NCBI RefSeq assembly: GCF_000247815.1 | Contig: NC_021677.1 | Location: 10,710,803-10,774,802 of the forward strand | Reading direction: 5' to 3' | Length of the DNA: 64,000 nucleotides | Source: Ficedula albicollis | Lineage: Eukaryota; Chordata; Aves; Passeriformes; Muscicapidae | Shown here: in pieces, positions 1 to 61,637 of the stretch | Layout: each line of letters opens with the position of its first letter | How positions within the stretch are numbered: the stretch's first letter is position 1 | Made by a program: the position numbers and the translations under genes | Notes under the pieces: generated by a model | The model's database searches: none | What the model was told of the DNA's origin: nothing | What the model saw: the letters and a program-made list of their open reading frames with translations, nothing else

Positions 1-1699
1 CCGTTCTTTTTTATCCAGCCATTGCAATCTGGCTCATCCTGCTGAAAGCTCCAAACATGAATTGTAAGGAAAGAATTTCAAACAGTATGACTATGGTTGG
101 GACTTAAAACTTCACTAATATTTCACTGTACCCCAAGGTACAGAAGTTTAATAAAACTTCTCGTTGCCATTTACTGTGATTACATAGCAGAACTGCCTTT
201 TCTGCATTTTTTCTTAAAATGTCAATGAAATAAGAGCAGAACAGGTGTTTGGAACAAAACCTCCTGGAAGGAAGATCAGATAGCCAAGGAGAAGATTTGT
301 TTAGGTTTTAAATTGGATTAACTGGCAATCCAGAATCTGGCAAAGAAGGCTTTCTCTGTGGCTAGTTAGCTGGATGTTGCTACTAGCAGTGATTTAGAAG
401 GCTGTGGAACAGAAAGGGATCGTACCAAGATTTCCTAGAATTTGTACCAAAGAAGGAATTTTGCTGGAAGGCAATGCTAGTACACTTCTGCTTCTTTGGT
501 CCACACAGCAAGCTCAAGGATGTCTTTTTTCCTTTGGTTGTGTTTGCCCCACCAAACAGCTTTTACAGAGAACAGGAATTCTTTTTAAGGACATCCAAAC
601 AATGCCTCTCCAGCTAGATGACCAACTAGTATGTTTTGGGAGTTTACTTTATGACTTCTGTAACCAAAGTTGGAGGAGTTACTTAATGGAATTCTAACCT
701 TCTTATTTCCTGAAGCCATTTAAAAATCCCAGAGAAAAGTATCAATTCAGCAAGCTTTAAGACTGAAGGATTCTGAAGGTAGTTCTACAATTGCCAGTTC
801 AGAATTGGTTTACTGTTTCTTCCATTGTCTTTATCTCTTAAAAAAGATGCGTCGTTCTTGTTTTCACTTGGATTTTTAGAAAAGCAAACATTTTGTTATT
901 AACCAAGAAATTAATTTTTTCATAAGAAACAGTTCCTGCATCTCCTGTGCATTTATCAAACTTTTATTATTGAACCGCCAAAAAGTGTAAGATTTCAAAT
1001 AAAATCTGTATCTCTATGAAAGGGGTGGCTGCTGTCCATGCACTGAAAAGTACAATCAAAGTTTAAACACTTAACATTAAGTTCAATAAAATATTGTATT
1101 TTCTGTGTTTTCCTTTTCCATAGTTTAAATATTTGTATTGGAATATATATTTCATTGATGGATGTTATCTTGGAGGGAGCACTTTACTAAATCAGGCAGG
1201 CTTGAAATGTCTGAATCTCTTGGGCTTTTCAGGCTTTGTAGCAACATTCTTCCTTGATCACAGAGATTTGATGTGTTAATCAAGGTGGACACTGCTCTAC
1301 AACATGCTACTTAATCATGCACAGCATATGTCTTTCAGTTTCCCAAATTTGCTTTAAGTATTATTTTCTATGAACTGTTTGTCCTTTAAATGACTTTATT
1401 GCTGGGATTTTTTTTCTCCAGAAAAAATGGGATATTTCTGATAACAGCTCTAGTAACATGAATTTTTTTTGTGATGTGCGGTGTGCTTAATTCTGGTTGT
1501 TGTTACAAGGTTGATTTTTGGCTTAAGCAACTTCAACAACAGCTTCCATTAATGTTGTTAAAAGTGCACTACTCTTTGAAACATAGCAGAAGATTTACAT
1601 TCCAGCCTATTAAGGAGCAGAGAGGTCTGGCAGCAGGGTTGGCAGCGAGGGACTTTAGGTTCTGTCAAGCTCACCAGCTCAGCTAACATAGTGCGTCAT

Positions 1700-2195
1700 C
1701 TGTGCCTGAGCTGGAAAAGCCCTCGCTGGATGAATTCAAGAGTCAGAACCTTATAATGAGAATTACCTCAGAAAAACCCACAAAATGCCCCTTGTCATCC
1801 TTGAAGTTCTGCAGCCATTCCAGGTCATCCCAGAAATATCCTCGTCCAGCAGCTGACACTTGTTTCATGGATCCAGGAATGGAGCTGCAGCAACAAAGCT
1901 GATCCAAGAAAACTTCTTGCAGGAGCAGCTGGTCGGTGTTGTGCGTGTTGTCCTTCGGTGCAGCTGTACACAGACTATCTGGTGCCCCTGCCAAAAGTGT
2001 AGGAAAGCTTTGCAGTACTATCAAGGTTGGCTTAAAACGCCCAAAGCTGTGCTGCAGCAAGATGTCAAGTACATACTGAAAAGTGACCCCATTTTGGGCA
2101 GTTGGTGGAAAATGCCAAGGCAGTGCTAAAGCCAGGCAAACATGGGCTTGGGTTCCCAGGAGCACCTGCCAGAACCCTGTGGATGCATTGGACAT
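1700..2195. other. GC-richer block of unknown origin beside the satellite
   Basis: About 500 bp that is clearly richer in G and C than its AT-rich surroundings. It has long open frames on both strands: 150 codons on the minus strand (1743-2195), and about 90 on the plus strand from 1860 with a Cys-rich patch (CSCTQTIWCPCQKC). I recognise neither translation. It could be the decayed remnant of a retroelement or retrocopy. It ends directly at the (GATATA)n array. Confidence 0.3.
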
Positions 2196-2208
2196 AGATA
2201 TATATAGA

Positions 2209-3246
2209 GATATAGATATAGATATAGATATAGATATAGATATAGATATAGATATAGATATAGATATAGATATAGATATAGATATAGATATAGATATAGA
2301 TATAGATATAGATATAGATATAGATATAGATATAGATATAGATATAGATATAGATATAGATATAGATATAGATATAGATATAGATATAGATATAGATATA
2401 GATATAGATATAGATATAGATATAGATATAGATATAGATATAGATATAGATATAGATATAGATATAGATATAGATATAGATATAGATATAGATATAGATA
2501 TAGATATAGATATAGATATAGATATAGATATAGATATAGATATAGATATAGATATAGATATAGATATAGATATAGATATAGATATAGATATAGATATAGA
2601 TATAGATATAGATATAGATATAGATATAGATATAGATATAGATATAGATATAGATATAGATATAGATATAGATATAGATATAGATATAGATATAGATATA
2701 GATATAGATATAGATATAGATATAGATATAGATATAGATATAGATATAGATATAGATATAGATATAGATATAGATATAGATATAGATATAGATATAGATA
2801 TAGATATAGATATAGATATAGATATAGATATAGATATAGATATAGATATAGATATAGATATAGATATAGATATAGATATAGATATAGATATAGATATAGA
2901 TATAGATATAGATATAGATATAGATATAGATATAGATATAGATATAGATATAGATATAGATATAGATATAGATATAGATATAGATATAGATATAGATATA
3001 GATATAGATATAGATATAGATATAGATATAGATATAGATATAGATATAGATATAGATATAGATATAGATATAGATATAGATATAGATATAGATATAGATA
3101 TAGATATAGATATAGATATAGATATAGATATAGATATAGATATAGATATAGATATAGATATAGATATAGATATAGATATAGATATAGATATAGATATAGA
3201 TATAGATATAGATATAGATATAGATATAGATATAGATATAGATATA
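2209..3246. repeat. (GATATA)n hexanucleotide array, 173 perfect copies
   Basis: A 1,038-bp run of the hexamer GATATA with no substitution or length change; a few degenerate copies (about 2191-2208) lead into it. The array has no stop codon in several frames and therefore generates spurious Asp-Ile, Tyr-Ile and Tyr-Leu open frames of about 390-410 codons that should not be annotated as proteins. Perfect homogeneity implies recent expansion, or an assembler or consensus that repeated the unit. Confidence 0.97.
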
Positions 3247-5431
3247 TAAAATTGGCATCAGCTTTCCTGCCAGTAATTTCTGTCTGTGCAGGTTGAGCAC
3301 ACTGTTTCCTCTCCATGTATTTATTTAGGCTTTTTGGGATTCTTTAAGCTGTGCACTCTCTTGATAATCACTTCAGTCTCTTGGTTGAGATCCATAAACT
3401 TTCTATTTGTTGTTGTTCTTTTGTGTTGTTCTTTTGCCCCTGCTAGAACTCTTTGTGAGAGTCATGTTTTGGGATTGTTGACTTGGTTTGACGTGTGTAG
3501 CACAGCACATGGCTCCCAGTGCTGTCTGTATATAGCTCGTGTTTCCACATGGAGTTGCCCTGTCTCTTATACAGAACTTTATCTTTGGAAGGCTGAGGAG
3601 GCTCTTCCAGTCTGTGTCTGCCAGGCTGTGATGCCAGTCAGCAGCAGTCCCAAATTGGATGTCAGTCAGAAATGTGATGAAGATGCATTTCATGCCATTT
3701 TCCATGTTGTTAATGAAAACATTCATGACAGTATCAGACCCTGAAAACAAGATTCAGAACCACCTGCCTGTTAAACCTAGAGCCTGACAGTGCAGTCAGT
3801 TTTCCACTCTTTCTCACTCTGCTTGTCCCCAAGGGCACCAAAGGAGCCTGCAAATGACAGGCAGCTCTTTCCTCAGACACGCAGCTTGGTATTTCATTGA
3901 AGAATATGACCCAGTTTTCTTTGGTAAGCTGTTTTTTTTGTGTTCTAAATCACTTCTGTGTTTTTCCTGTGTCTGGAAATGCTCTCTATGAGGACTTGCT
4001 CCCTTCTGTCCAAAACAGGTTTGTCTCCCCCAAACCTGTTCCTTGCCTTCTTTGAATTGTTATTGAAGGTTTTATTTCTGGTTCCCCAGAAAATCAGTTG
4101 GCAACAGATGGAATCTCCCAAGGGGAAAACCTTGAGGATTAGAAGTTCTCTTTCCGAAGATGATGTCATTGAGGGTTCTTAGCATAAATAAAAAATTATT
4201 TTGCTAAGTGGAAAATTTTCAGTGAGCCCTACTTCCAAGTTACATTTCATCAGACACTGTTCAGTTTCTCCATAGTGAACTAGACCCAAAATCTTTTGGT
4301 AACTGAGTTGAACTGAGCATCAGCTCATTACGTGGCAGAAGATGGATGTAAAATTCCACTTCTATCCAAATGTTATCCTTCTAAAGTGAAAAAGTGATTT
4401 TTCAGTGAATCACTTTACATACCCATATAAATCTGAGGGGTTTTTTTAGTTCATTCCTGTTAAGTTGTAAAAGCTGTATAGAATGTGCACTGATGATGTG
4501 ATGCGTTTTTATTAAAAGTATGTGAAATTGGAAAATCACATGAAACTTAGAAAAGAGCAGTTAAATTAAGTTAAACAAGGCGAATGACTTTATGACTTTG
4601 CTTTAAAATTTAGGAGGGGAGGTGCTGCTGGGAGTAAGGATGTGCCCTGTGTACTTGTGAACTGCTTTGTTAATATGTAACTGGACTACGCTGTAATATG
4701 GCATCTATTTTAATAGTTATTTTAAATGTCTTAAGCATTTCTCTGTTGTTCCTTAACTCAATTAGCTGTCTGTACAGCAGTTTACAGAGTACCCCATGTT
4801 AATGTTTTACAGTGGCTGCAAAAGTGTTTTGGTCTACCAGAGCTCTAGGAGTACACTGCAGTTCCTAGATATATTATGAATTAATCACCCCCTCCAACTG
4901 AGCAGTTAATGGATATTGATCACTTTTTTGTCATGAATTGCAATGTACTCTATCATTGGAGTGTTGTTTGTCAAACTTTTTACAAATTGCTGTGCAGGAC
5001 CTTGTATCACAGCTGGTGTAGTTTAAGGTTTGGACAGAGTCACTGTGAATGAAGCCCTGCTGTGAAATAAAAGTCAAAAGGCATCTTGGCATCCCAACCA
5101 TTTCCTTGGGAGAAGATTACAGCCTGAGTATGTTGAACTTTATTGCCATGGGCCTCATGACAGTATTCAGAAACATGCATGGCATTTCTGTTAAAGAAAC
5201 TCAGATGTGCTGAGACGAGAGGGATGGCATTCTTGTTTTTATCAGTATCTTGCAAAAAAAGCTCAATGTTTTTAGGCTTTTGGGGTCCAGGAAAAATACA
5301 GTGACAAATGTGTAATTTATGCACATAAAAATGGAGGTTCCTGATCTCCTAAACGTAATTTGTAATGAGGAGGAGGAAATGACTAACCTCAAGCCTAGAC
5401 GGAAATGTATTTATTGAGAAAGTGTGGGGGT

Positions 5432-6093
<662 letters not shown>

Positions 6094-7942
6094 GGCTTGA
6101 CAGCTCTTCCTTGAGTGAAATGTTGTTTCTTGTTTTCACTTGCTGTGAGATCAGGAGTAGGATGGGGCTGCACAGAGAAAATCTGTTGCATTTGCTAGCT
6201 TGTGGGTGTGTGGAGTAAACTTAAAAGTCATTGAATACTATGTGTTTGTGTAATTGTTATAAACTGCCTTGGTTGAATTCTGTTCCTTATACCCCTGTGC
6301 TTCAAGGGCAGGCAAACTTAGGAGAATTCAGAGCCAGGTGAAGACAAATATGAAGTTCCTCAGGAAGTAAAATACCTCTAAAATAAAATTGGATCTCCTG
6401 CCTGGAATGGCAGCTCTACAATATCTCTCATCCTGTTGCTGACAGGATAAGTTCCTTAATTAAGTGATCATTGCAAAGGCTTCAGATCAGGCAGAGGGAC
6501 CACAAAGTCAAATCAGTGAGGCTTCTCCTGGGTTGGGTGCTGTTCCTTTGTCTTCTGCACTGGCATCACTCTGTGGTGGCCACAGAGGGTGAGGGAACTG
6601 TGACACGTGGCAGAATTGAGAGCACAGGTCAAGTCTGTGATCTGGACCTTGTGTTCCATTGTTGCTGTCAGACCAGGCAACAGCATGAGAAGCTGCTCAT
6701 CAAAAGCCCAGAGATCTGATCAGTGTTAAACCTGAAAACCATAGACAATAAGAGTTGACTTGTCTTGGTTTTATTAACTGTGCATCCCTGCAGCAGTGTT
6801 TAGGCAGAACAAAAATAAAAAAAATCCTGTGTAATTGAGCGACACATAAAACACATTAGGGTCATTTATGAAGGAAGAATTGGTTTTTGTGAATTAATGC
6901 TTTCAAAAAACTCTTTATATTCTTATCAAGACAAGAACTTCTAAAAATAATGAGAATTTTTTAAGGCAGTATCTCCCAAGTTTTGAGTTTGTTTTTGTAG
7001 CTTCTGTCAAAAGATAAGTCAACAGGTAGTCAGCTCTATGGGCTTTTTCAGTATCTCTACTTTTCATCCTGTTCCTCAAGTTCCAGGAGAGTTCCACGTG
7101 ATAAAATTATAGCTGCTTCAATAAGGCTTGAATTCACCTTTGTCAACAATAAAAAAAGGAAAAGTTTGATTCCACTATAAAGCAGAGCAGCAGCTGGCAT
7201 TGATGGTAGCTTCACTAGGCAAAGATTTATATGAGTATTAACAAGAAAGTAAATGCACATTAGTTTTCAAAAATTATTTTGGAAATTGCAAGTAGGACAG
7301 TGTTTTTTCAAGACAGCATATAATTACATTAGCTATAATTAAATGTTGTTAAATTGTCAGTTTATTTACTTGCATTTTTGATTCTGCAAAGATCGAATAT
7401 AAAGGACAGTGATGGTAACATCAATTTCCATAGAATAGGTTTTCTTTGATCAGAACTGTCATTTGTAATAGTTCAATTGCATTAATATTAATATTTATAT
7501 ATGAATGAATAAAAATTTATGCAGACTATAATGAAAAAGAAAAATAACCTCATTAATATTATAGTTATGAATAAAATTGCAGTTCTACCTGATGAATCTG
7601 TATTCTTTTTAGCAAACAAAACATTTTTTTCTAAGCTGGACTGTTGAATTCTCTTACTGCTTTAGACAAAAGTGGTAGCTTGTGCATTAGGACTGACAGT
7701 TCATATTTCCAATATATAAACTACATCAATAATAAAATTCTGTGATTCAGTAAAACCCTGCCCACATAATACATCTGTAAGAATTCAGATTAAATGCTGA
7801 CACCAGTGAAATCATCTGTTGAATTTGTAACTAATGTTTCACCTGTAATTTGTAGCCGATGTTCTGCACGCAGTTACAACTGCTGATTTAACGGTTCTTG
7901 GATTGGTGCTTTAAAAACACATCTGACCCAAAAGTTTCTGGC

Positions 7943-7957
7943 TTTTTTTTTTTTTTT
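7943..7957. repeat. T15 homopolymer
   Basis: Simple mononucleotide tract in the upstream intron. Nothing around it suggests a retrotransposon tail. Confidence 0.8.
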
Positions 7958-8402
7958 CCTGGATTCATTTTGAGCTTAGTCCTGCAGGGTGATGAATGCT
8001 CTTTGTAATGCCTGAAAATTGACTTCACTTATTCTCAGGAGGGACAGTGCAGTGATGAGCAGCATTTTTAACAGAGCGTGCACTCATCCTACTGTGCTGC
8101 CAAGAAGGTATGGATCAAGTGCTGCCATGTTCAGCTTTCTAGTCTGGATGCATTCACTGCATGCTACGGTGATTTCATGTGATAGTCAGGCCTGTGGGGA
8201 ATTCCATGTATTTATGGTGTTCCTGAATGTAAGGCAAATTTGGATCCCAAAGTTTTTGGCATACTCGGGTTTCTGCAGATTATTAAAAATGTGGTATGTG
8301 TTTGAAAAGCTTAGTGCCTAAAGCAGAATGGGTTTTAATGCAGGAAGATAACTGTATCAGGTAGCAGTTAATGAGAGAGACTATCAAGATGAATTTAAAA
8401 AG

Positions 8403-8590
8403 AAAATTCCACCTGAATGGAATTTCAATTCCACCTCAGTGTTATCTATATGTTCTATACAAGTCTTGTAGATTTTTATCATGTGACAAAGAGAATAAAA
8501 TTCCGCCTGAATGGAATTTCAATTCCGCCTCAGTGTTATCTATATGTTCTATACAAGTTCTTGTAGATTTTTATCATGTGACAAAGAGAA
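8403..8590. repeat. 94-bp tandem duplication
   Basis: Two head-to-tail copies (8403-8496 and 8497-8590). They differ by two A-to-G changes, both turning CCACCT into CCGCCT, and one single-base indel. Each copy contains a short inverted repeat GGAATT-TC-AATTCC. Confidence 0.9.
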
Positions 8591-11500
8591 AGCCAAAATC
8601 CCTATTGTAGGTTGTTGTTTAATGCAGGAAGAGAGGTAATTTTTGTGCACTATCACTTCACTGGCTTGGGCTTGCTCTTGTGGGATATCAGAGAGGGCTT
8701 AGGAGCCTTCTTACACCTGCATGCCCAGGAGCAGATCAAGGAAGATCTTCTCCTGGGGTGACTTTTCCCAGCTGTTCATCACTAGGAGCACACTGCAGAG
8801 AGCATCTCAGCTTCATGATGATGTACAATACCTTGTTTTCTAAGCAAGAATTCCAGGTAGTACCTGTTCTGAAGGCAAGAGTGAGGAGCAGAGTTGACTC
8901 TCTCCTCCAGCACCAGAAGCTTAAGCCACCTACCAGATTCCAAAAGCCATCGGTGCTCCCCCATATCAGCCCCATGTGTCCAGCTAAGCAGTCAAAATCT
9001 GTAACTTCCAAGCTCTCAGCTCTGCAGTCTGATGGCAATATTGAACCACCAAAGTTTTGCTGCATATTTAAACTGGTTGGAGTATATAAAAGTAATTCAC
9101 ATGCATTGTCAAAGTAAGTGATGTAAGGAATTCTTTTATTATTCACTTGTCAGTTCAGTGTAGCAAAGCTATTTTAAGTGTACATGAATTCCTGTAGCAC
9201 TTCCAATCTGCTACAGAGTTCAGCAACTGTCTGGATATAGGATCAGTATGGCCAGAGCAATGTGCCAGGTTTTCACTCGATTAGGCATAGAGTCAAAGCA
9301 GTACTCTGCATATGTCATGGTGGAAGTCTGTATTTCACTGTCAAAGGACGTTGGTTTTTTGGTGATGAATTTGCTGAAAATAATTTTTGTTCCCCAGATG
9401 TGTTTCAATTTCATTTTGTGCAAATTAGGTGGAAAAGCTTTGATTATGTTATGGTATTTGATTTTTGTCTACTTCTGTAGCGGCAGTAGGAGATATTTTT
9501 CGCAATTGGTAAAGACATTATATGCAAGGCAGCTGGATTGCATTGTTTCAGGAGTCTAAATTAATTGCCTACAACACATATATGACATTTCCAGTACTTT
9601 GGTTTGTCTGTAAAATTGAGAAGCTGAGATTTCAGTGCAAGATCTCTGTGTCATTCTGTCTTGGAGCTACAAAGCAAGTAAACAGTTAATTAGTTCCACT
9701 CATCTTAAAACAACAGTGTTATAATTTATTCCTAACTGAGATCACTTTGTGTTCCTTGTCATATACAGGAGAAGGAAAAAAAAATAGATAATACTTCCAT
9801 ACTGCAAATCCATGTACTGCTGACATGGAATATGTGGAGAATTTCATACTTGAAGGAAGGAATGGAAAAATAATCTAATGTGTTGTTTATATGGTGATGA
9901 TATATATCTTTGAGACATATGTTAGCTCTTGGAGTATTGAATGCTCTCTAGGTGAAGATACATTGCTCAGTTTTTATAAAGATATTTTTATGTATACTTT
10001 GGATAAAAGCCCAAACTCTTTCAAATAATTTGAGCTAAGGGATTAAGTAGGTAACCTGAAATTGAGGATGGATTATTTTATACCTGGTTATAAATAATCA
10101 TGTACAGAAATAAGAGATGCATTTCTTTGAAAATTGTTGCACATTTATAAAGACTGGAAAGTCAAATTTTGAGTGGGAAGTGTTCTTGTTAAATGAAAAA
10201 GTACAAAGAATATTTATCATATATTGAACTAAAAATACATGTGCTAACTTCCAAATGGGGATTAAGGATGTGGATAACAAAAGGGAATAATGCAGAAATG
10301 GAAAATTGAAAGCAGCTGAGGCTGTGTCCTTTAGCCTTATGCTCTGAGATTTTACAAACTAATTTGGGTTTGCTGTATAGATGTTGCAATGCTAAGGTGC
10401 ATTTATTGAGTTTCTCAGTGTCCATTTTTGTTCGTTTTCCTCTCCCAGATTGGAAGTGTGGTATGAAGTGTGAGCACTTGCCCAGCTCGTGTTGTCCATG
10501 CACAGTTAGCATTCCTGCATTTGTGCAGGGTTAGACACATTGGTACCTTCAGTAACTCTGTGCAGAAATAAACCTTCACAATTGCCAGCTTGTTCTGTCC
10601 CTTTTCAGAATGCATGTGTAAGCAGTTTCCTAAATGCTGCTGTATTTAACTATAATGGACATGGGTAATCCATTTAGGTGAGTTTGATTAAAGTAGTAGA
10701 AGATGAAGGATTTGTTATTGAAAAGTCACAAAGGTTGAAATAGACTTTAAAATGATGAGAAGCAAAATAGTCTTGTGATGAGTTTTTTTGGTCTGTTGTT
10801 TTAAACCTGCAATCCAGAGTCACTCTGCAGCCAATTAACAAAGAATGAAATGGATGCAAATAACATGCTAATGATCCTTAACATTACTGGTTTTGTAATG
10901 TAGATTCTGTATTTCTGCTATCACAATTGGCTGGTGGCAGGTTTTTGCTAGTTGCTCTTTTTTAGATAACTCTGATATGAAACGAAAGCATAAATGTAAA
11001 ATCTGGCAGAGGAACACTTGAGATATTTCAATTTTGGCATTTGGCAAGTTGTTAAAGTTAAGAGGAGTTGTTTGAGTTGCAGGATGCCCACTGTAACAAC
11101 GATATTAAAAACATTAAAATGAATTGTTCAACTGGAAATGTTGGTTGTCCATTGGTCATCCAGGGTCACAATAATGATACATTTGTCTAGCACAACTATG
11201 TGAGTTATTGTGTGCTTTAATGGTGGCAAAAAGAGCTGCTGGAAAAACACCTGATCACTTTTTTAGTATCATTTTTAACTCTTCCTGGGTATTTTTTGTT
11301 CTATTTTTTTCTATGGTCATAAAAAATCAAGTAGTTTGTTTCTTAAATATTAAGTTACGTTCCAATTCTGCTTTCTTTTAAGAGACTTCCGTAATAAAAT
11401 CACGACTTCCATCAGCACAATTACCAGTTGATTTACTTTGGCATGCCCTTCTCTGCTTAGAGAGACATGAATGACACACTTGACTGTTGAATGAGGCATT

Positions 11501-11849
11501 CAGAGACTTGAAGAAAATGGGTTTTCATCTTCTTTTAAAGTTAACCTTGTGCCAAACTTTTGTAGAGGCTGTGGAGGTGATTATTTCATAATGCATAAAT
11601 GTCACTTCCTTCACTGAGACATTTTGAAAGGGCATTCTTTGGTCTTCACATCACTTCCATTTTGGTCAGGTTTGCTCTGACCCAAATGAAAGCAAACTAC
11701 CTTTTTATTGTTCCCTAAATGAGGAAAACTTTCTTTATTATGTATAAACTATGTCAGTGGATTTGTATTTCACACATATGAATGAGAAATTGGCTAATAA
11801 ATTTCTAAAATGGGAAGAATCACAGCAATACCTGTCTAGGAAAAATTTT

Positions 11850-11892
11850 ATATGTGTGTGTGTGTGTGTATGTATATGTATACACACACATA
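11850..11892. repeat. TG/CA microsatellite with hairpin potential
   Basis: A (TG)n run followed by TATGTATATGTATA and a (CA)n run, so the two halves are complementary and could fold back. It is intronic, about 145 bp before exon 1. Confidence 0.8.
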
Positions 11893-12036
11893 AATATGTG
11901 TTATTTTTACATTATATCAGATGATTAAGGATTATGTTGTATGTCAGAAGGATGGCAGAGGGACTCCATAAGGAAGAAATGAAATTACAATCCACCAAAT
12001 GGTTTTGTTTATTTTCTTCTTTGTTTTCTCTTGCAG

Positions 12037-58261
<46,225 letters not shown>

Positions 58262-61117
58262 GTGAGCCAGTCCCCTACTTCCATTTACGAGAAGGTTTGG
58301 TGAAAAACGAGGTTCATATTTTTGGTAGATTTTAAAAGGTTTAATAAAAGACAATAAGAGATCAATAATAAAGTAAAAGGTTATAATGGCTGGGTGCTTG
58401 GCATTTAGCCAAGAGCATACTTGCTGTTTTGGAGACACTTCTTAAATTTATTAGCCTGTTCCATATTTATAAATTATTTTTTATATTCCAGGAATTGTTT
58501 TACATGGCCACTTTTTGAGTCTTCTTTTTTAGAGTATGTGGGTTTTTTTGGTTGTTGTTTTAATTTATATTTTTTATTAGTTTTTATTTAGGCTGGAGTT
58601 TTCACTTTCTGTAGATGGTCAATGCTAGTAATTAGTACATTAGTAGTAGGTGTCTTCACTAGGTATTATTTAACTAAGCAAGTAGTTTATTTATTATAAA
58701 GACACTTTATTAGTCTGTGTTATTCCTAAAGAAAACTATATTTTAAAAACTGTTTACACTACACATACAATATTCACTTTAATATTTGCAAAACGCTAAT
58801 ACCATAATATGTATTTATAACAGTTTCCTGAAGAAATGTGTATATTCCAATATTTCAGACGTTATGGATACAGGTTTGGGAGCAGACTAGTAAGATCTTT
58901 CCTTGGGTTTTATTAATTTCACTTTGAGAAGAGCTGGGATGATTGTCTAGAGGAGACTGACCCAAAGCAGACTCAGAGAGATGGTTGTTAGTACTACTCT
59001 ATTAAGGTTGTTTATGTAGAGGTTTCAATTAGAAGGTTTTTAAGCTGTGACTGGCTTTTAGAGTCCTTTATTCAGAAGGAAGACGGGACTGATTTCTAGT
59101 ACCGTGACTAGACAGTTTTTTTTTCCTTGTGTCTGATGATGAGCCTTGGAGAGGCTTTGTGCTGCGTCAGTTCTAGAAACAATGACAGCTATAAACCAGG
59201 GGTTTTGAGATGTTCTAATTTTTATGTCAATCCATAAAAATCAGAAGAAGATGGACACCAACAATTGTGTTGTGTAGGAAGAAATTAGGTTAAGAAGATT
59301 ATACTCATTTTGGGTAATTCTGAAGTCTGTCCTTTTCTTCATCTCAAACCCCTAAATGTAGATTCTTTGCAGAGATTCTGTAGATGCAAACATAAGAGGG
59401 GTTCTTGCATAGTTCTTCTTGTGTCCTTCTTCTCCCACTCCTTTGATTTTTCTCACTGAAAAAGCTGAAAATATCCTTGACATTATTAACCTGTGTCAAA
59501 ATGTATGGATGAGTGTGTATCACAGAAAATAGCTGTTAAAGCACCAACCTTTTTACTGGAAACACACATTCATAGTGAATACTTGCATCAAAGAGGAGTC
59601 TTACTCTGCTACCTGAATAAAACTCCACCAATTAAATAACTTGCTAAACCAATGGAAAGCAATCTTCAGATACATCTATGTGAGAATGATAATTATTGAG
59701 CTTATAAGAGGAGTGAAAAACATGTTATGGAAAAAATTCTCAGCTTTCTTTGTGTCCCAGTGTTAAACACCAACAGCCATCGTTATTGCTGCCTCACAAG
59801 TTAATAATTGTATTCTTGGAATTTGCATTGATTCCTACAGCATTCCACTTATGAAAACCTTAGAAATATTTGTCAGATTTTCTGTTTCATCCATTTCCCC
59901 GTGGTTGTGGTCATAAGGTTGTTTTTTATTTGAAGTTGGAAGCTTTCTCTAAAGACAATCAGTACTGCATTTTTTGTTCAAATAAGTTAATCTGCCCAAA
60001 TGTCACTTTTTCTCACAATAGGCTTAGGGTTATTGATCCTTCTCTGAAGTAGCAAAAAACACATGTTCTTTGTTGCAATGGCTACAACAGGAGAAAATTA
60101 CCATGTGCTCTAATACTGAAACCCATTTGCCTGGTGGTGCATTCAGTTCTGTAAATTAATAATTTGTCTTGGTCGTGGTGCTGTGTTCTCTCTGCTTTCA
60201 GGAGTCTTCTCTAAGCTGAAATTGGCTGAATGCAGAACACCATCTATTAGTAGAATGGAATAAACCTACCTCTGATTTTAAGCAGTAGTGTAAATTGGAA
60301 GTGAATCCTTCCAGCATCTCCCCTTACTATTTTTCATGCTGATCTGGTGCAAGTGTATTACATTTTTTGGGGGGAAGAATTTAAACTTGCTCCAGTGGTT
60401 TGTCACTTAGCTTAAAACCATGGGGGTCATCAATGTAAAATGGAGTCATCCACTCAAATGGACTAAATGTAGTCCAGGTAAAACCACAGATGTGTAGTAT
60501 GGCTGCAGGACCTCAGCAGCAGCTGCTTCAGTCTGTTTGTCTGCTCTGGGTTGCTTCTGATTATTTGCTAGTGTAGACATAGCCTGTTTCTGCCCCTGGA
60601 AACACTTTGCTTCAGTTTTACTGTAATAAATCTTAGAAAGTTGTCCTTACAAGGAGAGTATCCACACATACCCATGCAGTATTTCTTTCTCAAGTGATTC
60701 AGAGATGACACAGATTTTGTAAACAAATGGGTTATCCAGAAGAAAATTGAAAATTAAATTCAAGGATTTGAGTTTATTGTCATGAAATAGAATGGACCAT
60801 GTTTTCTTCATGGCAGAATTCTTGGTTTTTCTTTAAGTTAAGTTTAACAAAATCTGCAGTTCTAAGGACATGGAATAGTGGATTATAATCATCCCACCTT
60901 TAAAAGTTAGAATGAAATGCAAAGTGGGATGAATCCCTGCTGTTGACAGCTGTCAGGTACACTTTTGCCTCATGTTGCACACATGTGAATGTGTCAAGGA
61001 AATACAGGAACATTACCTTTGTAATTCACCTCAGCTAGCAGCTTTGGTGCTCAGAAGGTGTCTGACTGTATCTTGTGAAATATAGAGGTTATTGGATACA
61101 TTTTACAGAGAAAATGT

Positions 61118-61143
61118 AAAAAAAAAAAAAAAAAAAAAAAAAA
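61118..61143. repeat. A26 run upstream of the G run
   Basis: Separated from the G run only by the 17 bases GGAGAAATGCTTGCACA. Confidence 0.95.
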
Positions 61144-61160
61144 GGAGAAATGCTTGCACA

Positions 61161-61637
<477 letters not shown>

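Noticed and set aside
1743..2195. 150-codon minus-strand open frame as a gene
   Set aside because: No recognisable domain and equally open frames on the other strand; kept only as an unidentified block.
2065..3316. Open frames of about 390-410 codons encoding Asp-Ile, Tyr-Ile or Tyr-Leu repeats
   Set aside because: They are translations of the GATATA array in different frames and strands, with no start context or independent coding signal.
3286..3744. 152-codon plus-strand open frame next to the satellite
   Set aside because: Not recognisable and with a competing minus-strand frame; no exon borders fitting SBF2 phase.
8680..9117. 145-codon plus-strand and 136-codon minus-strand open frames
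   Set aside because: They overlap on opposite strands, resemble no family I know, have no splice or retrocopy features, and lie in intron.
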